NCBI GenBank assembly: GCA_951799425.1
Contig: OX637396.1
Coordinates: forward strand, 11,693,701 to 11,757,700
Reading direction: 5' to 3'
Source of the DNA: Ilex aquifolium
Lineage: Eukaryota; Streptophyta; Magnoliopsida; Aquifoliales; Aquifoliaceae
DNA length: 64,000 nt
In this document: positions 21,181 through 33,500 of the stretch, in pieces
How the letters are laid out: every line of letters starts with the position of its first letter
Position numbering within the stretch: the first letter of the stretch is position 1
Translations under genes and position numbers: made by a program
Notes under the pieces: generated by a model
What the model was told of the DNA's origin: nothing
Seen by the model: the letters and a program-made list of their open reading frames with translations, nothing else
Database searches by the model: none

Positions 21181-23920
21181 CAAACCCCAACTACCCCCAG
21201 AACCTGATAACCACATCCATATAGTGATAACCCTTGCTCCTTTTCTGTGGGTTCATTGAATCCACAAACATGATAATCTTAATCTAAAAAGTTTTAAGTG
21301 TATTTATTTTTTATTAAATATAAGATTACTATAATCTCAACCTACTAATTAATTTATAATCTCTTGAATGATTCATAGGGATAAAAAAAACTCTGCAATT
21401 CCATCTTCTTCGTCCTTGTCTGATTTTTTTTTTTTTAATGAATTTGTCAAGGCTCAAACCTACTAAGTGGGTAGCCAATAAAATGTCAAATAGTATTTTA
21501 AATTTCATCAACGGTTGTAATTCCTTGATTATGGATCAATGGTGGATCTTCATTTTTCGGTACCATACCGAAAAGGTAAAAGTCGATATCACAGAAAGAC
21601 CCTTCATATACAAATAACATTAAGAACTTGAGTACGGTACCAAAAAGAAGAATAGTATTGTACCTTTATTTTTTATTATTTTAATTGGTGTTTTTATAAT
21701 TTTATAGGTCATTTTACAACAAAAAAATTTATAACTTTTGTGGGCGATTTATCACTTTTGTTGGTATTTTTATCACTTTTAGGGGTGTTTTTATCTCTGT
21801 TATAGTTACTATTTTTATCATTTTTCTTTAGCACAAACAAAATTACCACTGTTGTTGTGGGTGATTTACCATTTTTGTGAATATTTTTATCATTTTTATA
21901 GATATTTTTTACGACTGTTGTGGTAACTATTTTTACCACTTTTTTTTTAGACAACAACAATAGTAAAATTACCCACAAAGATAATAAAGAACGGTAAGAT
22001 GCCGTAGACAACTTATAACATTAATGATCACTTTTCTTTAACACTATGACAATGGTAAAAACACCCACAAAAATAATAATGAACCGTCTGATACAGTAGA
22101 CAACTCATAACATTAAGCATCATTTGTTTTAGATTAAAACAAGTACAGACATGCAAGTCAAAGTGTCAATTGTTCAAAAATTGTGTGGAATTTCCAATTA
22201 TTTGGCATTACTTTTTTTTTTTCCCTTTAAGATTTTAATGTCTCAATCCTCTTTTCTTTAAGAATAAACAAGTGAAAATAAGATAGGAAATTAACTTCAA
22301 ACTTTTTTGAAATTTCTCTGATGAGCTCTCTTGCGAGCTCTTTCTTCTCAGAAACATCTCGAAATCGAGCGGACAACAAGAATAAAAATCAACCTATAAA
22401 ACATATGTTCTCATGTAGTTGGCATTCTAGAAGCAAAGCTTCCCGGTCTTGCTTTTTGTAACACCAAAATTGATGTTAAGTTGATACTAAAAAGTTAAAA
22501 AATATCAAAAAGTGATAAGTTTTATCTCAAAAATTAAAATGAATGCCTAAAAATAAAATAAATATCCAAATTAAGTTAAAATAGTATTATTTTTAATATA
22601 AATACCCAAAAATCTCTATCTCTACTACTACAAAAGTACTTTAAACAAAAAAACTTTTGTTTTCTATTTTTACCCTTCACAAATGTTTTAATAACTATTT
22701 TCTCCTTCAACAAATAACTACTAGAATTCAATTGCACATAAATATATTTGTTAACTATTTGAGTCTTCTCATATTCATGTTACTTTCACAAACGGCTATA
22801 CATAAAACCCACAACCTACTTATTTATTTAAGTTTAATATCCATTATATCTTTCTTGTCTTTTTACTTCCTTTAGCATAAAATTAATTACATTTACATGT
22901 ATCAATCATAACCATTCCAAAATTTTCATATTCTTGCTACTTCTACAAAAAACTGATGGACAAAGCGAAAAACTCATATATTGAACTAAACATCTAGACT
23001 GTCCAAAGCCTAACAATAAATGTTTGTCTAATGCTCTATGAGCTAAATTCTATGCCCTTTTTGGACGATTGTCAATCCTTGATATGTTAAACAACCAAAG
23101 TCATAGACCTTCTCCATCCGAACTCTCATGTATACAAATCATTATTGAGCTCTATAATATATTTGATTTGTTTAATCGGCTAGTCTATTGGTCAGTTTTA
23201 TCTGAACAGAAGCTCTCACAGTGATGACATATGTTGTATTTAAGTCTTGAAAAGTAATGTTTTTTGAGGCGACATTTGTTTTCTTCTTTAGGAAACGGTT
23301 CCGCATATTTTTTAACAGAGGTCTCAATATATATGTTTTGGTATTTTCTATATAATAATATATATTTTTAACAGAAAGCCAAATGGAAAATTTTGAAAAT
23401 CTTGTTGGACAATTAGCAGAAAATGAAAAATCTCTCGAATTTTTACTATTTTAGAATTTTAATAAACAACTTTGGAAGGATCCGACGTTTAAGTTATTGT
23501 TTCTGATTTTTGACCTGACTGTATATGTCATTAATCATTTTATTTCTTGATATAATTTTTGTCTTTCTTCTTATATGTAACATGGATCATATTATAAGTT
23601 GATTATGTGTTAATTGCTTGTAGCATCTTAAATTAAAGACTTCATTATGCAATTAGCTCTTTTAGGTACCAATGTTGTAGTTGATAAAGTTTCATAATAT
23701 TTACAACACTAAACTGTAATATTTGATATTCAAAATAATTCACGTGCATGCAACACACGTGTGCATTAACTAATATAATAATGGTACAATACCCACAAAA
23801 AATTAGTACCGTAATCAAACCCAAAAACTCTAATTATGCAATGAAAATGATTGCATCAAATGGTAGTTGTTTTTTACCCTCCACAAAATAAGAATTTGTA
23901 ATTTTGGATAAAAATTACAT
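21181..23920. other. AT-rich intergenic, with a two-copy 95-bp repeat
   Basis: Bases 21710-21960 are rich in TTTTTATCA(C/T)TTTT and TTGTTGTGG words. Two related blocks at about 21970-22030 and 22065-22125 share ACCCACAAA(A/G)ATAATAA and GTAGACAACT(T/C)ATAACATTAA. The rest (22130-23920) is AT-rich with short frames only; I see no gene. Confidence 0.5.
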
Positions 23921-23925
23921 GGCTG

Positions 23926-24165
23926 ATGGCATCCTTGAGGCTAGACCCGGAACCCGGTGACCCTCAACCGGTCCAGTTCAGCAGTTGGATCGTTCAATTC
24001 AAATATAAAACCAGTCTGAAACCCATTGAACCGAAAATTTTTTGGATTAACTGTTCAAACCGGACAATTACCCTCAAACCCACGGTTCACCGTCTATTTG
24101 ATTTTTTTGGGCATTTTTGCCCTAGTCCCACAAATCGTCTCTCAGCTATTTAGCCAATCTTAAGA
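23926..24165. repeat. Dispersed CCGG/AACCGG-rich repeat fragment
   Basis: Text such as GGAACCCGGTGACC, CAACCGGTCC and CAAACCGGACAATTACC is typical of a common plant interspersed repeat (GGTTCAAACCGG family). A possible companion part lies at 25510-25625 (CCAACCAATAACTCAACGG, GAGTCGAGGTTGAAAACTATAG). An open frame across it is probably accidental. Confidence 0.4.
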
Positions 24166-24280
24166 AGCTTTATATATTGCTGGATGTTAGGAGATTAAAC
24201 TACTAAGCCAATCTCTAATTTAATTACTTTTTAACCCACATGGATTCTGATAGCTCTATGATTATTTTATTGGAAGAATT

Positions 24281-24506
24281 ATATTTTGTACACTCAAAGA
24301 TTAAATTTTTCATATTGTACCCTCAATGTATTAAAACTGTTGCAATGTGGTCTTTTTGTTAGATTTCTGTTAAATTTTTCGCCAGTGTCAATGTATTGAC
24401 TTTTGACCAAAAAAAATAACGGAAGTTAATAGAAATGTCACATTGTAACATTTTTGATACATTGAGAGTATAATGTATAAAATTTAATTTTTGAAGGTAC
24501 AAAATA
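24281..24506. mobile_element. Fold-back element with about 80-bp inverted arms
   Basis: Left arm 24281-24360 (TATTTTGTACACTCAAAG; GTACCCTCAATGTATTAAAA; TTGCAATGTGG) pairs with right arm 24425-24506 (ACATTGTAACATTTTTGATACATTGAG; GAAGGTACAAAATA) with modest mismatch. No coding region. Looks like a non-autonomous DNA transposon with long terminal inverted repeats, Mutator-like in style; no clean target duplication was found. Confidence 0.6.
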
Positions 24507-24688
24507 AAAAATTTAAAATCTTTTGGTTGCAAAGTATAAAAAACCCTATTTTACTAGTAGAAGAAAAATTGTACCCGTAGCTTTCTTTTTTTTATCCCTC
24601 AAGTAGCTTCCCAATATTCTTGATTTTCAAGGAATAGTAGCCATAGTTGGCTTCTTGAATTGTTTTAAAAAATTGGATGCATTAGATA

Positions 24689-25396
24689 TAGGGGTGACAA
24701 TTTTTGGCACGATACGAATAAATGAATTTGGGTTGACTATTTTTTGGCATAAACCTGTGTATGACACGACCCGCCAACACGAAGTGTTAATGGGTCGTGT
24801 TCAGGTTCAACCCACTCAACCCGAAATTGACCCAATTAACCTGTGTATTTAATCGGGTTAACACAAACCCGCTTAACCCGTTTTTCAACTCGAATAACCC
24901 GACACTATATAAATGCAATTAGTTGTTGGATCCCTAACCCTAAATTCATTTCACATCTCAGACCTCACATTTACTTTGTTTCTCTCTCCCCTCTCCATCC
25001 TCCTCACTGTCGGTCACCACCATCTCCGTCTTCCTTTCGTAGGCCCTCACTGACCACCGCCAGATCACGTTTAAATTCATTGCACTTAGTTGTTGGATCT
25101 CTAACCCTAATCCTCCTCAATTATTATTATTATTATTATTAAATTAATTTTTAATTTGTAGAAAAATATGAGCATGAATTCAATTAAGTGAAAATAGAAT
25201 ATTAGCGTTAAATTTTTTATTCAAAATTTATGTAGGTCAGCACGAATATGAACACGAATACGACACGAAATTAAACAGGTCAACTCGACACGACACGATT
25301 AGTTAAATGAGTTGGGTTAGAGTTGAATAATTTTCGACACAAACCTGCAATGACCCGACACGAACTCGACGCGATACGACTCGATTGCCACTCCTA
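24689..25396. mobile_element. hAT-type non-autonomous element (MITE), 708 bp
   Basis: Ends TAGGGGTGACAAT... and ...ATTGCCACTCCTA form an imperfect terminal inverted repeat of hAT type. A perfect 8-bp target duplication ATTAGATA flanks it (24681-24688, 25397-25404). Subterminal parts are full of CACGACACGA/AACCCG words in opposite sense at the two ends. The middle holds a duplicated phrase (AGTTGTTGGATC(C/T)CTAACCCTAA at 24920 and 25088). No transposase. Confidence 0.9.
25111..25140. repeat. (ATT)n microsatellite inside the hAT MITE
   Basis: About nine or ten tandem ATT units within the internal region of the element. Confidence 0.85.
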
Positions 25397-26274
25397 ATTA
25401 GATACATAGTTTGATAATTTTGGGTTTTTGTTTGATCTAATATATGTTGAACATGCTACTTTATTAATTATTATAATTTGTTAGCATATTTATTATCATT
25501 AATAAATAATTTTTATTCATTTATTATATTACTGGTCCAACCAATAACTCAACGGATGATTCATTGACTCATTAACTCTGTCTCTTTCTTGAGTTGATGT
25601 CTGAGTCGAGGTTGAAAACTATAGTTGTTACATTAGTGGCAATACTTACATAATTCGAATGAAGTTGATTAGATTAGATTAGGTTTTGTAATTAAATAAA
25701 TCAAAGTTTTTTTAAATTAGGAATTGGTAAGTGAAGACTTTTCGACTCGCTCCCCCTAATGTGATTTATTTGAAATTTCTTTTTTTGGTAAATAAAAATA
25801 GAAGGACAAAAGTAATAAAGTGAAAAATATGATTGGATAACACAAATGTGTGTGAGATGAGATAAGAAGAGGAAATCAAGGAGGAAGGTATAGTTAATGT
25901 TTAGACTGTATAATTAGTGAGAAAAAAAAAGGGTGAATTTAGTTATTAATTGGTAGATATACTGGGTGAATTTAGTTACTGATTGGGTGGGTAAACTTTG
26001 TAGTTTAAAATTAGAGAATTAAATGGGGTGGAGAAGGATATAGAAGGATATTTAAGGGGTGAGAATAGCCCCATCCATTTTAGTAAGGGTTAAATGAAAA
26101 AAAAACTCCCTAAAGTATAATTTTTTGTCCAAAATAATACGGACTTCACATATTTAACTATGCGTACCACGTACGCGCCCAAAACAGTGATTGGGTGGTC
26201 AAATTTGTCAAATGTTTGATCCAAAATTTCAAAAGAGTCATCTTATTAGAACCTAATTTATTGAAGAAATATTA

Positions 26275-26397
26275 TATAACCCAAATTTGTATTTCAAATG
26301 AAAGGAGACCATTGGATCAGTGGGTCCCATCAACTTTTTTAAATGAGACCCACTGATCCAATGATCCCCTTCATTTGGGATGCAAATTTGGGTTATA
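26275..26397. mobile_element. Fold-back MITE with about 53-bp arms
   Basis: Left arm 26275-26328 (TATAACCCAAATTTG, CAAATGAAAGGAGACC, ATTGGATCAGTGGGTCCC) is nearly the reverse complement of right arm 26345-26397 (GAGACCCACTGATCCAATGA, CTTCATTTGGGATGCAAATT, TGGGTTATA). The loop is 16 bases. About 47 of 53 positions pair, so it would fold into one long hairpin. No coding region. Confidence 0.75.
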
Positions 26398-27003
26398 GAT
26401 TTGAGTTACATAGCATTGCTCAATTTACTTACCTAACACTATGACTTTTGAATTGAATGTGGGCTCCATCAAATATTGAAACTTGGTGTTGATCAAATGG
26501 TTCTACTGAAATCACATTATTATGTCAATAAATTATGTCAAATTTTTAAATCTAAATAAGATTACTCATTTCAAAAATATCCCGTCTTTTTCCCTTCTCT
26601 CTTCTTCTTTTCTTGTGTTTTTCTCTTTCTCCCATCATCACCAATGAAAAATCCACCACCATCAGTCCTCTCTCTCTCTCTCTCTTCACCTGCCACCACC
26701 CAACACATCAAAACCTCCACTGCCCAATACCCCAATTAAAACTCACCAAACCAAAACTCTACTTTGAACATGGATGACAACTCATCTCAAAACAACAACC
26801 CATAGTACTCCACTACATTTGCGCCCACCACCCTAATGGTGCTCTTTTCTAGCCATAATGGTGAAGTTCTCAAAACCCACCCCTTTCTATGTGGGATAAA
26901 ATTATATTTTGTTGATCTTTTGGTAATTCGATGGAAGTGTGTACTAAAATCATATACAACCTAGGGCATAAGCGGGTAAACATCTTCAATTTGGGGTTTA
27001 AGG

Positions 27004-27054
<51 letters not shown>

Positions 27055-27231
27055 CCTCCCAAAAGTATTGTAAGCTCTCTCTCTCTCTCTTATATATCTA
27101 CATTAGATTTTGATTTACTCTTTTTATGTGAGTTTATGAAAAACTTCTACTTTGATATTTTGTTTTGAGTGAACATTCCTTTCTACTTGGTTTACCAAAA
27201 AAGGAAGGAAAATAAAACCTAGAATCTTACG
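26398..27231. other. Intergenic with (CT)n microsatellites
   Basis: (CT)n tracts at about 26670-26687 and 27008-27050 (about 21 units), and a shorter one near 27075-27091. Bases 26580-26760 are pyrimidine-rich and could be an old leader, but no gene follows. RERERE or SLSLSL peptides here are artefacts of the dinucleotide repeat. Confidence 0.6.
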
Positions 27232-27829
27232 ACCCAAACTACAAGTGTGCATAGGCCGGATTAGGCTCGTGAAATTTTTTTCAGGCTGAGCCTAAGTAGG
27301 ATAAGCCAAGCCTTTACCCGAGTGAATTATTGGACAGGTCGGAGTAGACTCCGGGTAGGATAAGCTACCCACAATCAACCCACCACTCATTGGGTGGACT
27401 TGTAGGCGAGGTTTATATATATATATATATACATCTTCATTTAAAAAAAATTTAACTTAGTATTTTTGTAAATTACATTTTTGAATTAAAAGTAGAGTCA
27501 AAATAGACAGAAAGTAAATAATGAATAATTTTATTTGAGAAGAATTATTTAGTACTTAAGTAAACAATGAATAATCAATAATACCTTAGATTACTCAACT
27601 TAATATTTAAGTAAATAACTTTTTTTTAGAGAAATATACCACCTAACTTTCGATGGTCAATTTTTTTTTCAAATAAACTGGGTGGATAGACTAGCAGGCT
27701 GGGCAAGGCAGACAGGTTCTTGGACTGAGTTTTAGCGGGTGAGCTAATGGCTCGGGTTTTGGGCCGTGTAATGGGTTTGGAGTAGGCTCAAGTCTTCTCT
27801 TGAAGGATATTGGGCTCGAACGGGCTAAC

Positions 27830-30510
27830 TGTGACGCCCCAAAACCCGGGGGTCCTTTATTAACCGTTGACCATCCGTCAACCCGCGGAAATACTCGTGA
27901 TAGTTGTATAACCCGACACCACGTCATTCACATGCTTTTAACCGGATTTACCATCCACAAGGTCAATTATACCTCAATTTATGTCCATTTATGTCATAGG
28001 AACCAAAGAAAACAAAGCCCAAAAGCATGGCTAAGCATTTTGAAAATTTCAAATTTTTGGAAAACCTTCCGGAAGGTCGACATACACCTACCGGAAGGTC
28101 GCTGAAAGAACAGTTAAATGAAAAGAATCAAATGCAAGAACTTCTGGAAGGTCGACATCAGTAGCAAAAACCTTCCGGAAGGTTCATTCCAGTAGTCAAA
28201 ACCTTTCGGAAGGTTCATTCCAGAAAACAAAACCTTCCGGAAGATTTTGGCAGTCAAAAAGAAACCCAAGGCAAAACCTTCCGGAAGGTCCATTCCAGTA
28301 GACAAGTCCTTGCGGTAGGTTTTACTCCAGTAGCTAAAATCTTCCGGAAGGTTCATTCCAGTGGGCAAAACCTTCCGGAAGGTATTAGCTGTGAACAAGA
28401 CATCCAGGGTTTTTAGCAAAACCTTCCGGAAGGCCGACATACACCTTCCGGTAGGTTTTCAGACTGTGAGCAAAAAAATGGATTTCTTTCCCCTCCAAAC
28501 CATCCTTAAAGCTACCACATACACTCCAAACTCATCCAACACATGTTTAATGAGATTTTCCATATAATACACAACTCATACAAGCTCTATCACAATTCAT
28601 TCCATAATATATATACATCAAAATGGAATTTTGTTAAAGGTTTTACAAAACTCAAACTAAGGCCACAAGCCGGCCCCCTTCATGCTTGATGCTCTCCAAG
28701 TGAGCCATCCGCCGGTGCAAAACCCACACCTGAAATGTTTTTCCCATAAAGGGTGAGCCACGCTCAATAGGGTATCTCCTAAAGAGGCTACTCCCCAACC
28801 TAAATGCATATGAAATGTTCACATGCTATCAATCAACAATCCACAACAAGAATATATTCCATGTTGAAACATGTAATGCCATGCTATGAAATGAGGTGAG
28901 ACTCACTCATGCACATCAACCGAGCCCTTCCCGGCTCCTCTACACACACAAGTGCCAATGTGTACGAATCTGTCATTTATGTTTCACATCAAATGACATT
29001 TCATTCTAGGGTCTTTCTTGGGGTGGATATTTATGGACTTACACCAACGGCACCCAACCGACACGGAATTCATGGACTTCCACCAACGGTTCCGCGTACA
29101 CCGACACACTTTATGGACTCTTATACCAACGGAGTGCGTATCCAATCACCGGGTCTCTCACCCGAGGGATAGTCTAGCCCTTCTTGCTACCCCAACCCTA
29201 ACAACCATGCAAACCGTGCGACTCGACTAGGTCATCGACCCGTCTTACCCGAGCCCACTCGTCATCCACCAAGCGTGGTGAAGACAACCACCATGCACAC
29301 ACACCCACTAAGTGCAATGCTCCCGTGCATATGAAATGTGATGTCTCATTTCAACAATATTATCATGTTCAATATGCTATTAGTAACACTTGAACATTCT
29401 AATCATATTTCACATATTTCATGGCAAATTATATCATAAGCATATAATTCCCATCATTCCCTACAATGTCAATATATTACAAACATGTATATATATATCA
29501 ACATTTTATCTTGGACAACACCCAAACATGTCATCACATAATCAAGTAATAACACACTTCAAGTCTCATGGCATAATATAAGCACATAGCATGCCCACAA
29601 TTCACATAATCCTAGAATCACATTGGAACAATTTCATATACCCAATTCTAGAAATCTCTTGTAGAAACTTCTAATTACCGATCCAATTAGAATTGATCTT
29701 TACCCAATTCCATACCCATTTTACCCAAATCAAACAAAAGGGGCAAGAGATACACAATCTATCATCCTACCCATTTCATTAAAACATTCTAGGTTTGAAA
29801 TAAACCTTAGTAGGAGGAAACCCTACCTCTTGAAGCGTGAGGAACGACTGAGGGAAGTTCCAAGACCCGATTCAAGCAAAAACCCTCACTTCTCGAAAAT
29901 CCCGTCCCTTGATCTTCGGTAAAACTTGCGCTTTTTGGTATAGCCGCGTAGCCCTCGATGAGTAGAGCGACTTTAATTCTTGGCTTGCGTGGATTCGAGG
30001 TCCGTAGCACCGTAGATCGTAGAGAGAAGGTGAGTTTTCTCTCTTTTCTCCCTCTTTCTCTCTATCGGCTGAACAATCGGCTGAACAATGGGGAAAAATC
30101 TAATTTTTCCCCCTATTTATATTTTAGAATACTTGGCCCACAATTGGCCACACGTCCTACTTAATTTCGGGTCCGTTTTAATCCCGAAACGACTAAATTT
30201 CGCTCCGATTCAAGTTCGAATTATTTTTATTTCAACTTGCCTCTAATATTTCCCAAAACTTTAAAATTTTATAAAAATTTCGTGTACGGGGTCACCCGAG
30301 GCCCGTTCGTCTCGTAAAACGCAAAAAATCCGACTATCTCGGAATTCAATGAAATTTGACAGGGTAACTAGTTTTCGCGAGACGAATCCAACGGTGAGGT
30401 CCGTTTCGTCATCCGAGTTCTAGAAAAATTCAGGTTTACAACCTGTACCGTAGTGGCAATTTACCGTTTTGCCCTTTTTCACAAAGGTTTAAATTTTCTC
30501 GGGTTTTACA
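27830..30510 (-). repeat. 3' LTR of the young Tekay-like element (left copy)
   Basis: 2,681 bp, TGTGACGCCCC to CGGGTTTTACA on plus. TATA box TATAAATA reversed at 30114-30121, about 390 bp inside the element-sense start. A palindrome array lies at 28064-28456. A triple motif with TATGGACTTACACCAACGG-like units at about 29028-29125 is shared in sense with the LTRs of the old element. Confidence 0.96.
28064..28456 (-). repeat. ACCTTCCGGAAGGT palindrome array in LTR (left copy)
   Basis: Twelve copies of the 14-bp palindrome ACCTTCCGGAAGGT, some with one to three changes, spaced by 8-45 bases. A frequent spacer is TCATTCCAGTAG. Starts near 28064, 28086, 28139, 28169, 28201, 28222, 28277, 28308, 28340, 28370, 28421 and 28443. 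The array lies well downstream of the TATA box in element sense, so it is part of the RNA leader or U5. Confidence 0.9.
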
Positions 30511-30523
30511 TTCTTCCCCCCTT
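30511..30523 (-). other. Polypurine tract of the young element
   Basis: On the minus strand the sequence is AAGGGGGGAAGAA, directly before the 3' LTR. Identical to the tract of the old element. Confidence 0.9.
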
Positions 30524-30599
30524 AAAAGAATTTCGTCCCCGAAATTCACACACTCATGCACACACAATCACACGCATATGCAACACTCATGTAATACTA

Positions 30600-33500
30600 A
30601 ATGACTATAAGAATGTACCTCCATCCTCAAATAAGAAAGGATAATTGGCACGTATGGTGTCCTCACGCTCCCATGTTGCCTCCTCCACTCATCGGTGCTG
30701 CCACAACACCTTTACTAGCCTCACGGTCTTGCCTCGCAAAACCTGCTCTCGGCTTTCCATGACACGCACTGGTCCCTCCTCGAAGGTCCCATCCGCATCA
30801 ACTATGAGCTCGCCCCAATCCACAACATGCGTCGGATCTGGAGTATACTTCCGGAGCATGGAGACATGGAATACAGCGTGAACACCCGATAAAGTTGGCG
30901 GTAACGCCAATCTGTAGGCCACAGTGCCAACTCTCTCAAGCACCTCAAAGGGCCCAATATACCTCGGCGACAGCTTTCCCCGCTTGCCGAATCTGATCAC
31001 CCCTCTCTTAGGCATCACCTTCAAGAAGACGTGATCTCCCACCTCAAATTCCAGAGGCCGCCGCCGCCTATCGGCGTAACTCTTCTGCCGGCTCTGAGCC
31101 GTGAGAAGACGCTTCCTTATCAGGTTCACCTTCTCCGAGGTGTCTCTAATCAAGTCTGGACCCGTAGAGGGTCTTTCTCCAACTTCAGTCCAACAAACCG
31201 GAGAGCGACAAGGCCTCCCATAAAGCGCCTCATAGGGTGCCATCCGTATGCTCGCCTGATAACTGTTATTGTAGGCGAATTCCACTAAGGGTAAATGCTC
31301 TTCCCAGCTACCCTTGAGATCTAGGACGCATGCCCGTAGCATGTCCTCTAGTGTTTGGATGGTCCGTTCTGACTGACCGTCCGTTTGGGGATGGAAGGCT
31401 GTGCTCATCCTCAACTGAGTCCCCATGGCTCTCTGGAAACTCTCCCAAAAGTGAGCTGTAAACCTGGGATCCCGATCCGATACTATAGATACGGGCACTC
31501 CATGCAACCGGACTATCTCCCGTATGTACAATCTGCAGAATTCCTCCATTGTAAAGGTCATCCGCACCGCCAAAAAGTGCGCCGACTTCGTGAGCCGGTC
31601 CACTATCACCCATACCGCGTCATGCCCCCGCGATGTCCGTGGCAAGTGGGTCACAAAGTCCATCGTGACGTGCTCCCACTTCCACTCAGCCACTTCCAAT
31701 GGTTGGAGCAAACCAGCTGGTCTTTGGTGTTCAGCCTTAATCTGCTGACACGTGAGGCATCTACTGACGAAGTCGCCAATCTACCTCTTCATCCCGCTCC
31801 AATAATACTGGCGACGAAGATCGTGATACATCTTCGTGCCGCCTGGATGCACCGCAAAACGAGAGCAATGGAACTCCCTGAGGATCTCCTCTCTCAGCTC
31901 CGCCGACTGGGGAACCACAACCCTTCCCCTAAACCGAAGACTGCCATCCGAGTGAATGGCCCAGCCCTCGTCACCAGTACCTGCATGTATACGGTCCCGG
32001 ATGGACAATAGCTCCGTGTCCTGACTCTGGGATTCAATAACCCTGCTCAGTAGGGAAGGCGTAGCCGCCAAGCTCCCCAAAGTACCCTGAGCCTGACCCA
32101 TATAACATAGCCCGAACTGTCCCACAGTCTCGAGCATCTGCCACTCTCGGGAAGCCACACTAGCCAAGACTCCCCGTGACTTTCGGCTGAGTGCGTCAGC
32201 TACTACATTTGTCTTACCGGGATGGTAATGCAAAGTGAAGTCATAGTCTTCCAGAAACTCCATCCACCTACGCTGCCTCATGTTGAGGTCCCGTTGAGTA
32301 AAAATGTACTTTAGACTTTTGTGGTCCGAAAACACCTCAAATTGTTCACCGTATAAATAGTGGCGCCAAGCCTTCAAGGCAAAAACTATGGCCGCCAACT
32401 CCATATCATGCGTAGGGTAATTCTGCTCGTGATTCTTCAACTGCCGAGAACCATAAGCCACCACTCTCCCGGACTGCATTAAGACACAACCAAGTCCGCC
32501 CTTGGAGGCATCGCAGTACACCGTATAGTTTTGTCCCCTCTCCGGAACAATCAAGATAGGAGCTGAAGTAAGCCTCCTCTTAAGCTCCTGGAATGCCTTC
32601 TCGCACGAGTCATTCCACTCGAACTTGACCTCCTTCCGGGTCAATCTAGTCATAGGTGCGGCTAGTCGGGAAAAGTCCTCGATGAATCTCCGGTAGTACC
32701 CTGCCAATCCCAAGAAACTACGTATCTCGAAGACTGACTTCGGCCTCTCCCAATTCATGACTGCCTCGACTTTCTCCGGGTCAAATGACACCCCCGAAGC
32801 TGACACTACGTGTCCCAAAAATTTCACCTCCGTAAGCCAAAATTCACATTTACTGAATTTGGCATACAATTGATGGTCCCTCAAGGTCTGGAGGACAATC
32901 CTCAAGTGACCCTCATGCTCCTCCTCTGTCTTGGAGTAGACCAGGATGTCATCAACAAACACCACAACGAACTGATCTAAATAGGGCTGGAACACCCTAT
33001 GCATGAGATCCATGAATGCCGCTGGGGCATTCGTCAATCCAAATGGCATCACTGTGAACTCAAAATGTCCATACCGCGTTCTGAACGCCGTCTTAGGGAT
33101 ATCTACCTCCCTAATCCTCAACTGATGATAGCCCGTGCGGAGATCTATCTTGGAATAGACCCGTGCTCCCCTCAGCTGATCAAACAGATCATCAATCCTC
33201 GGCAAAGGGTACCTATTCTTGATGGTGACCCGGTTCAACTGCCGATAGTCTATACACAACCGAAGAGTCTTATCCTTCTTTTTAGCAAATAATACCGGAG
33301 CGCCCCAAGGTGAAGTGCTCAGTCTAATAAAGCCCTTGTCCAACAGTTCTTGTAATTGGATCTTGAGTTCTTGCAACTCAGCAGGTGCCATCCTATGTGG
33401 AGTCATAGAAATTGGAGAAGTGCCCGGATGCAACTCGATGCTGAAGTCCACATCCCTATGGGGAGGTAATCCCGGTAACTCGTCCGGAAAAACGTCATCA

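Noticed and set aside
26870-27113. Frames rich in RERERE or SLSLSL on both strands
   Set aside because: Produced by the (CT)n microsatellite.
28114-28440. A 108-codon minus-strand frame with FRKVL repeats
   Set aside because: A translation of the palindrome array inside the LTR; it recurs in the other LTR and has no independent support.
28064-28456. Regularly repeated palindromes resembling a CRISPR-like array
   Set aside because: The DNA is a plant LTR, the spacers are short, uneven and partly repeated themselves, and there are no cas genes. It is an LTR-internal repeat.
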